A stretch of DNA of 64,000 nucleotides. Source: Azospirillum sp. TSH64 (GTDB lineage: Bacteria > Pseudomonadota > Alphaproteobacteria > Azospirillales > Azospirillaceae). A program made the translations under genes and the position numbers. Under the pieces are notes generated by a model, which worked only from the letters and a program-made list of their open reading frames with translations, was not told the DNA's origin and did no database searches. Below, piece after piece: positions 60,485-64,000 of this stretch. The stretch is from NCBI RefSeq assembly GCF_003116035.1, contig NZ_LGQW01000015.1, positions 5,744,796 to 5,808,795 of the forward strand, in the 5' to 3' direction. Within the stretch, counting starts at the first letter, position 1. Every line of letters starts with the position of its first letter.

Positions 60485-61915
60485 TCAGAACCGGAAGTAG
60501 ATGAACGGGTTGTAGGTGCCGGCCGCGAGGCTCATGACCGCCAGCGCGAACATGCCGAGCAAGCCGGCGAGGTACAGCGCCTCGCCGGTGCCGACCAGCA
60601 TGCGCCCGCCGGTCGCGTTCCGCACCGCATCCAGCCCGCCCCGCACCAGCCGGCCCAGCAGCGGCGTCGCGGCGACCGCGCCGATGACCAGGGCGGTGAC
60701 GGTTTCCGGCGTCAGGAACTGCAGGACATGCGGCGCCAGAGGGCTGGGATGGCCGGCGCCGGCCATGGCCTTCAGGAAGATCCAGGCATGGCCCAGCGTG
60801 TCGGCGCGGAAGAAGACCCAGCCGATCATCACCACCAGCAGCGTGTAGACATGGCGGACCGCCGGCGCCGACCGGTCGAGCATCCGGGCGACGCCCAGCC
60901 GCTCGAACACCAGGAAGGCGCCGTGCCACAGGCCCCAGACCACGAAGGTCCAGCTGGCGCCATGCCACAGGCCGCACAGGAAGAAGACGATCAGCAGGTT
61001 GCGGTAGGTGGCCAGCGGACCGGCGCGGTTGCCGCCCAGCGGGATGTAGAGATAGTCACGGAACCACATCGACAGCGAGATGTGCCAGCGGCGCCAGAAT
61101 TCGGTGATCGACTGGGCGATGTAGGGATAGTTGAAGTTCAGCGGGAAATGGAAGCCGATCATCAGCCCCAGCCCGATGGCCATGGTCGAATAGCCGCAGA
61201 AATCGAAAAAGATCTGCAGGGTGTAGCAGACGATTCCCAGCCAGGCGATCGGCAGGCTCAGTCCCGTCGGGTCGAGCGCGAAGATCTGGTCCGCCGCCAC
61301 CGCAACCGTGTTGGCGATCAGCACCTTCTGCGCGAGGCCGATCACGAAGATCTGAATTCCCTCGGCGAACAGCCCGGCGCTGACCCTGCGGTTGTGGATC
61401 TCGTCGCGGATGTCGTGGAAGCGGATGATCGGTCCCGCCACGAGCTGCGGGAACATTGTGATGTAGACGGCGACATAGATCAGGCTGCGCTCGACCGGAA
61501 CCTGCCGGCGGTAGACGTCGATCAGGTAGGACAGCGCATGGAAGGTGAAGAACGAGATGCCGAGCGGCAGATGCACCTGCGGCGGTCCCGACAGCAGGTT
61601 GGGGAAAACCGCGGCCACCATCTCGTAGAAGAAGCCCAGATATTTGAAATAGACGAGAATGCCCAGGTTGACGACGACGCCGGCACCCATGGCGAGTTTG
61701 CGGCCACGCCCTTCCTGGCCGGCGATCCACAACCCGAAGGCATAATTGACGAGGATCGACAGCAGCATGACGTAGGTATAGATCACCTCGCCATACGCAT
61801 AGAAAACCAGGCTGAAGAAAAGCAGCGTCCCGTGCTTCAAGGGCAGGGAATAATAGCAAAAGATAAAAATTGGCAAAAAATAAAAGATAAATACGATAGA
61901 GCTGAAAACCATCAT
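60485..61915 (-). CDS. MBOAT O-acyltransferase (AlgI-like), copy 2
   Basis: 476 residues, polytopic. FFTFHALSYLIDVYRRQVPV, FPQLVAGPIIRFHDIRDEIH, TEFWRRWHISLSMWFRDYLY and GLWHGASWTFVVWGLWHGAF with the active His. The first 25 codons are strikingly A/T-rich against the GC-rich neighbourhood. It feeds acetyl groups to the AlgX-like partner. It lies in the export region at 56-58 kb, so the same glycan may be the target. Confidence 0.94.
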   Translation of the reverse strand: MMVFSSIVFIFYFLPIFIFCYYSLPLKHGTLLFFSLVFYAYGEVIYTYVMLLSILVNYAFGLWIAGQEGRGRKLAMGAGVVVNLGILVYFKYLGFFYEMVAAVFPNLLSGPPQVHLPLGISFFTFHALSYLIDVYRRQVPVERSLIYVAVYITMFPQLVAGPIIRFHDIRDEIHNRRVSAGLFAEGIQIFVIGLAQKVLIANTVAVAADQIFALDPTGLSLPIAWLGIVCYTLQIFFDFCGYSTMAIGLGLMIGFHFPLNFNYPYIAQSITEFWRRWHISLSMWFRDYLYIPLGGNRAGPLATYRNLLIVFFLCGLWHGASWTFVVWGLWHGAFLVFERLGVARMLDRSAPAVRHVYTLLVVMIGWVFFRADTLGHAWIFLKAMAGAGHPSPLAPHVLQFLTPETVTALVIGAVAATPLLGRLVRGGLDAVRNATGGRMLVGTGEALYLAGLLGMFALAVMSLAAGTYNPFIYFRF

Positions 61916-62335
61916 CCACCCTTATGCCATCCCTGCTGCGCGCCTGTGGGTCCGGAACTCCAAATTCAAGCGGCATTTCGGTCCAGAGCGGCATGGGATA
62001 TACCCCAGATCGGGTGCCGTATCCAGACCTATGCGGGAACAGTGCAACCCTACCGCGACGGGCCGGCAAGGCTTCCCGGTGTGCGTTGCCTTGCCCGTGA
62101 CCGCAGAGAGTCGGAAAGCCCTCTGGTTGCAACCGGATGGGCGCCTGAGGGGCGCGCCGATGGCGGATGCTTGGCAGAAACGCCACAATGGCTGGGCGGT
62201 GAGTGACAGAAAAGAAGACTGCTCTGCGCACGCCTCCAAGCGATTGGACGGCCCCAAAGTCCGATGAGCCCGTCATGTCGGCGGCTTGAACCCGCCTCAG
62301 CGGAATGGCAACCGACCGATTTTTTCCCAGAAAGC
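61916..62335. other. Intergenic region between MBOAT copy 2 and tRNA-Thr
   Basis: 420 bases. Open frames here lack ribosome sites and family resemblance. A possible -10, TATATC, for the MBOAT gene lies near 62000 on the minus strand without a clear -35. Confidence 0.4.
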
Positions 62336-62370
62336 AAAACGGCCTAGCGCGGGGTGCGCTAAGCCGTTGA
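62336..62370 (-). terminator. Terminator after tRNA-Thr
   Basis: On the minus strand AACGGCTTAGCGC-ACCCC-GCGCTAGGCCGTT followed by TTGCTTTC. It begins six bases after the tRNA 3' end. Confidence 0.75.
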
Positions 62371-62375
62371 AAATC

Positions 62376-62451
62376 TGGTGCCGGATACAGGAATCGAACC
62401 CGTGACCTTCTGATTACAAATCAGCTGCTCTACCAGCTGAGCTAATCCGGC
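62376..62451 (-). tRNA. tRNA-Thr (UGU)
   Basis: 76 bases with encoded CCA. Acceptor GCCGGAT pairs with ATCCGGC; D-arm TAGCTCAGCTGG; anticodon loop TTTGTAA giving UGU; T-arm GGTTCGAATCC. Confidence 0.97.
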
Positions 62452-62534
62452 GCCCGCCGCTTGCGGGACGCACACCTTAGCGCCCCTTTTCCGCGTAAAC
62501 AAGCACTTGACCACGATGGTGTTGCGGGGCGCGA

Positions 62535-63461
62535 TCACTCACGCAGGCGGGCGACCTCGTAGAGTGCCACCGCGGCGGCATTCGAGACGTTGAGGCTGCC
62601 GACCGGTCCGCCTGTCGGCAGCCGGGCGATCGTGTCGCAGCGCTCCATGGTCAGCCGGCGCAGGCCGCTGCCTTCCGCGCCCATCACCAGCACCGTCTTT
62701 CCGGTCAAATTCAGCTTGGCCAGCGTCGACGGTCCCGATTCGGCGAGCCCCACCGACCAGAAGCCGTTCTGTTGCAGATCCGTTAGAGCCCGGGCCAGAT
62801 TGGTGACGCGGATCAGCGGCACCGCCTCCAAGGCCCCTGAAGCGCTCTTGGCGAGAACGCCGGTCGTCTCGGGAGCATGGCGCTCGGTCACCACGACCGC
62901 ACGGGCGCCGAAAGCGGCGGCGGATCGCAGGATGGCGCCGACATTGTGCGGGTCGGTCACCTGATCGAGCGCCACGATGACCGCCGAGGTTTCCCCCGCC
63001 AGCTCGTTGCACAGATCCTCGATGCCCAGATCGGGCAGGGGAGAGGCATCGACGACGACGCCCTGATGCACCGCACCAGGCGGCAGCATCCTGTCAAGCT
63101 CCACCCGGTCGGTCGGCGACGCCTCCGGCCTTTGCAGCCCTTGGGCGCGGGCGGCGGCAATTGCCGGTTCCAGCGCGGCGCGGCCCGAGTCGGTCACCAG
63201 CAGGCGATGGATGCGCCGTTCGGGGTTGGTCAAGGCGGCGGCCACCGGGTGAAGTCCGTAAATAAGGACGCCACGTGCCGCGGGTCCCCGTCCTCCCTTG
63301 GCCGCCTTGCGGCCGCCGCGCGCTCCCTCGTCCCCTTCGTCCTGCCGCGGAGACGCGCCCGGCTGAGGCCGGCCGCCGGATCGGTCGGCGTTGCGGTCGG
63401 TATTGCGGTCTGCGGGACGGGCGGAGGAGGGGCCGGAACCGGGATGTCTGGAGCGCGTCAT
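62535..63461 (-). CDS. rlmB: 23S rRNA (guanosine-2'-O)-methyltransferase RlmB (TrmH family)
   Basis: 308 residues. SPOUT enzyme methylating G2251 of 23S rRNA. Substrate-binding domain LIYGLHPVAAALTNPERRIH, then motifs VALDQVTDPHNVGAILRSAA, LVMGAEGSGLRRL and GSLNVSNAAAVALYE. The N-terminal 70 residues are disordered and Arg/Asp-rich (RNTDRNADRSGGRP). ATG at 63461; a GTG three codons before is possible. It diverges from the tRNA-Tyr/Gly/tuf unit. Confidence 0.94.
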   Translation of the reverse strand: MTRSRHPGSGPSSARPADRNTDRNADRSGGRPQPGASPRQDEGDEGARGGRKAAKGGRGPAARGVLIYGLHPVAAALTNPERRIHRLLVTDSGRAALEPAIAAARAQGLQRPEASPTDRVELDRMLPPGAVHQGVVVDASPLPDLGIEDLCNELAGETSAVIVALDQVTDPHNVGAILRSAAAFGARAVVVTERHAPETTGVLAKSASGALEAVPLIRVTNLARALTDLQQNGFWSVGLAESGPSTLAKLNLTGKTVLVMGAEGSGLRRLTMERCDTIARLPTGGPVGSLNVSNAAAVALYEVARLRE

Positions 63462-63602
63462 GATACCCACGAAGAAGGGGAGGGGGCCGCAGCGGACTGC
63501 TGCCGAATTTTTTCTGGTGTGAACCGCTTAACCCGTGTTGACAAGGCCTGAAAAATTCGCATATTGCCGAACTCCGCGGCGGGCATCGCCAGGCCGCGGA
63601 CT

Positions 63603-63688
63603 GGAAGGGTGGCCGAGTGGTTAAAGGCAGCAGACTGTAAATCTGCCCGCGTACGCGTACGCTGGTTCGAATCCAGCCCCTTCCACCA
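63603..63688 (+). tRNA. tRNA-Tyr (GUA)
   Basis: 86 bases with CCA, class II with a long variable arm (CCCGCGTACGCGTACGCTGG region). Acceptor GGAAGGG with CCCTTCC; anticodon loop CTGTAAA giving GUA. Confidence 0.97.
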
Positions 63689-63750
63689 TTACTTTCCACG
63701 GCTTGTCCGTGATCGCGTTTGCCCCGGACGGTCGCGCCGGCGGGATGCTT

Positions 63751-63824
63751 GCGGGTGTAGCTCAATGGTAGAGCAGAAGCCTTCCAAGCTTACGACGGGG
63801 GTTCGATTCCCCTCACCCGCTCCA
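63751..63824 (+). tRNA. tRNA-Gly (UCC)
   Basis: 74 bases with CCA. Acceptor GCGGGTG with CACCCGC; anticodon loop CTTCCAA giving UCC. Follows tRNA-Tyr and precedes tuf, a common bacterial order. Confidence 0.97.
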
Positions 63825-63904
63825 ATCCCGCGTGCGCCACGGAAAACCGATCTCGGCCGGGCCATTGTGTGCGTCCGGAACGTCGGGAACGAAAGACCAA
63901 AGCG

Positions 63905-64000
63905 ATGGCGAAGGCAAAGTTTGAGCGGAACAAGCCGCACTGCAACGTTGGCACGATCGGCCACGTCGACCACGGCAAGACGTCGCTGACGGCGGCGATC
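63905..64000 (+). CDS. tuf: Elongation factor Tu, 5' part (cut by window end)
   Basis: Only 32 codons are inside the window. They read MAKAKFERNKPHCNVGTIGH then VDHGKTSLTAAI, the start of EF-Tu including the P-loop GHVDHGKT. EF-Tu delivers aminoacyl-tRNA to the ribosome. Confidence 0.97.
   Translation, partial: MAKAKFERNKPHCNVGTIGHVDHGKTSLTAAI

Noticed and set aside
62031..62267. 78-codon ORF between MBOAT copy 2 and tRNA-Thr
   Set aside because: No ribosome site, no family pattern, irregular composition.

Overview
The window reads as chromosomal DNA of a high-GC alphaproteobacterium, most likely Rhodospirillales and Azospirillum-like. Support comes from uniformly GC-rich codon use, DUF2336 and DUF3126 proteins that are characteristic of Alphaproteobacteria, RNase E and GreB side by side, a THI-box in front of thiC, and exopolysaccharide/MBOAT genes. 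The genus is an inference; no marker gene could be compared to a database here. There is no sign of a prophage, insertion sequence, CRISPR array or integrase.

Layout. 0-6 kb: a PAS-GAF-GGDEF diguanylate cyclase translationally coupled to a DUF2336 protein, a secreted protein, a protein with a C-terminal J-domain-like HPD motif, and a leftward pentapeptide-repeat protein. 6-16 kb: a core translation/secretion supercluster (ffh, rpsP, rimM, trmD, rplS, rpmH, rnpA, yidD, yidC, engB), then a CPA2 antiporter, argB and a small protein. 16.3-18 kb: an apparent chimera of three flagellar C-ring proteins (FliG middle domain, FliM core, two SpoA domains). 18-25 kb: CorA-like transporter, TPP riboswitch plus thiC, greB, and rne with a long leader. 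25.5-33 kb: AmiC-type amidase, PBP1A, a first MBOAT/SGNH acylation pair, and prfB with its programmed +1 frameshift. 34-43 kb: small secreted and orphan flagellar-like proteins, otsB, a candidate structured sRNA, two very small protein genes, a ROK kinase, an ExeA-like/ankyrin membrane protein and a caspase-fold protein that lacks its catalytic dyad. 43.9-55.3 kb: transport island with two SsuABC/TauABC-type importers and a leftward branched-chain-amino-acid-type importer whose two permeases are fused, headed by a MarR regulator. 55.6-62 kb: exopolysaccharide region (beta-barrel porin, Wza-like lipoprotein, second MBOAT/AlgX-like pair) with two small hydrophilic proteins that share a possible general-stress promoter. 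62.3-64 kb: tRNA-Thr, rlmB, tRNA-Tyr, tRNA-Gly and the start of tuf.

How they work together. The 6-13 kb genes form the ribosome-to-membrane pathway (SRP, ribosomal proteins, RNase P protein, YidD/YidC insertase). AmiC and PBP1A act on peptidoglycan. The two MBOAT/SGNH pairs probably acetylate extracellular polysaccharide, the second beside the export genes. The most unusual items are the FliG-FliM-FliN chimera, the ExeA-ankyrin fusion, the pseudo-caspase, the tiny genes with convincing expression signals, and the 35.7 kb RNA candidate. All functional statements rest on reading motifs by eye; no similarity search was run.
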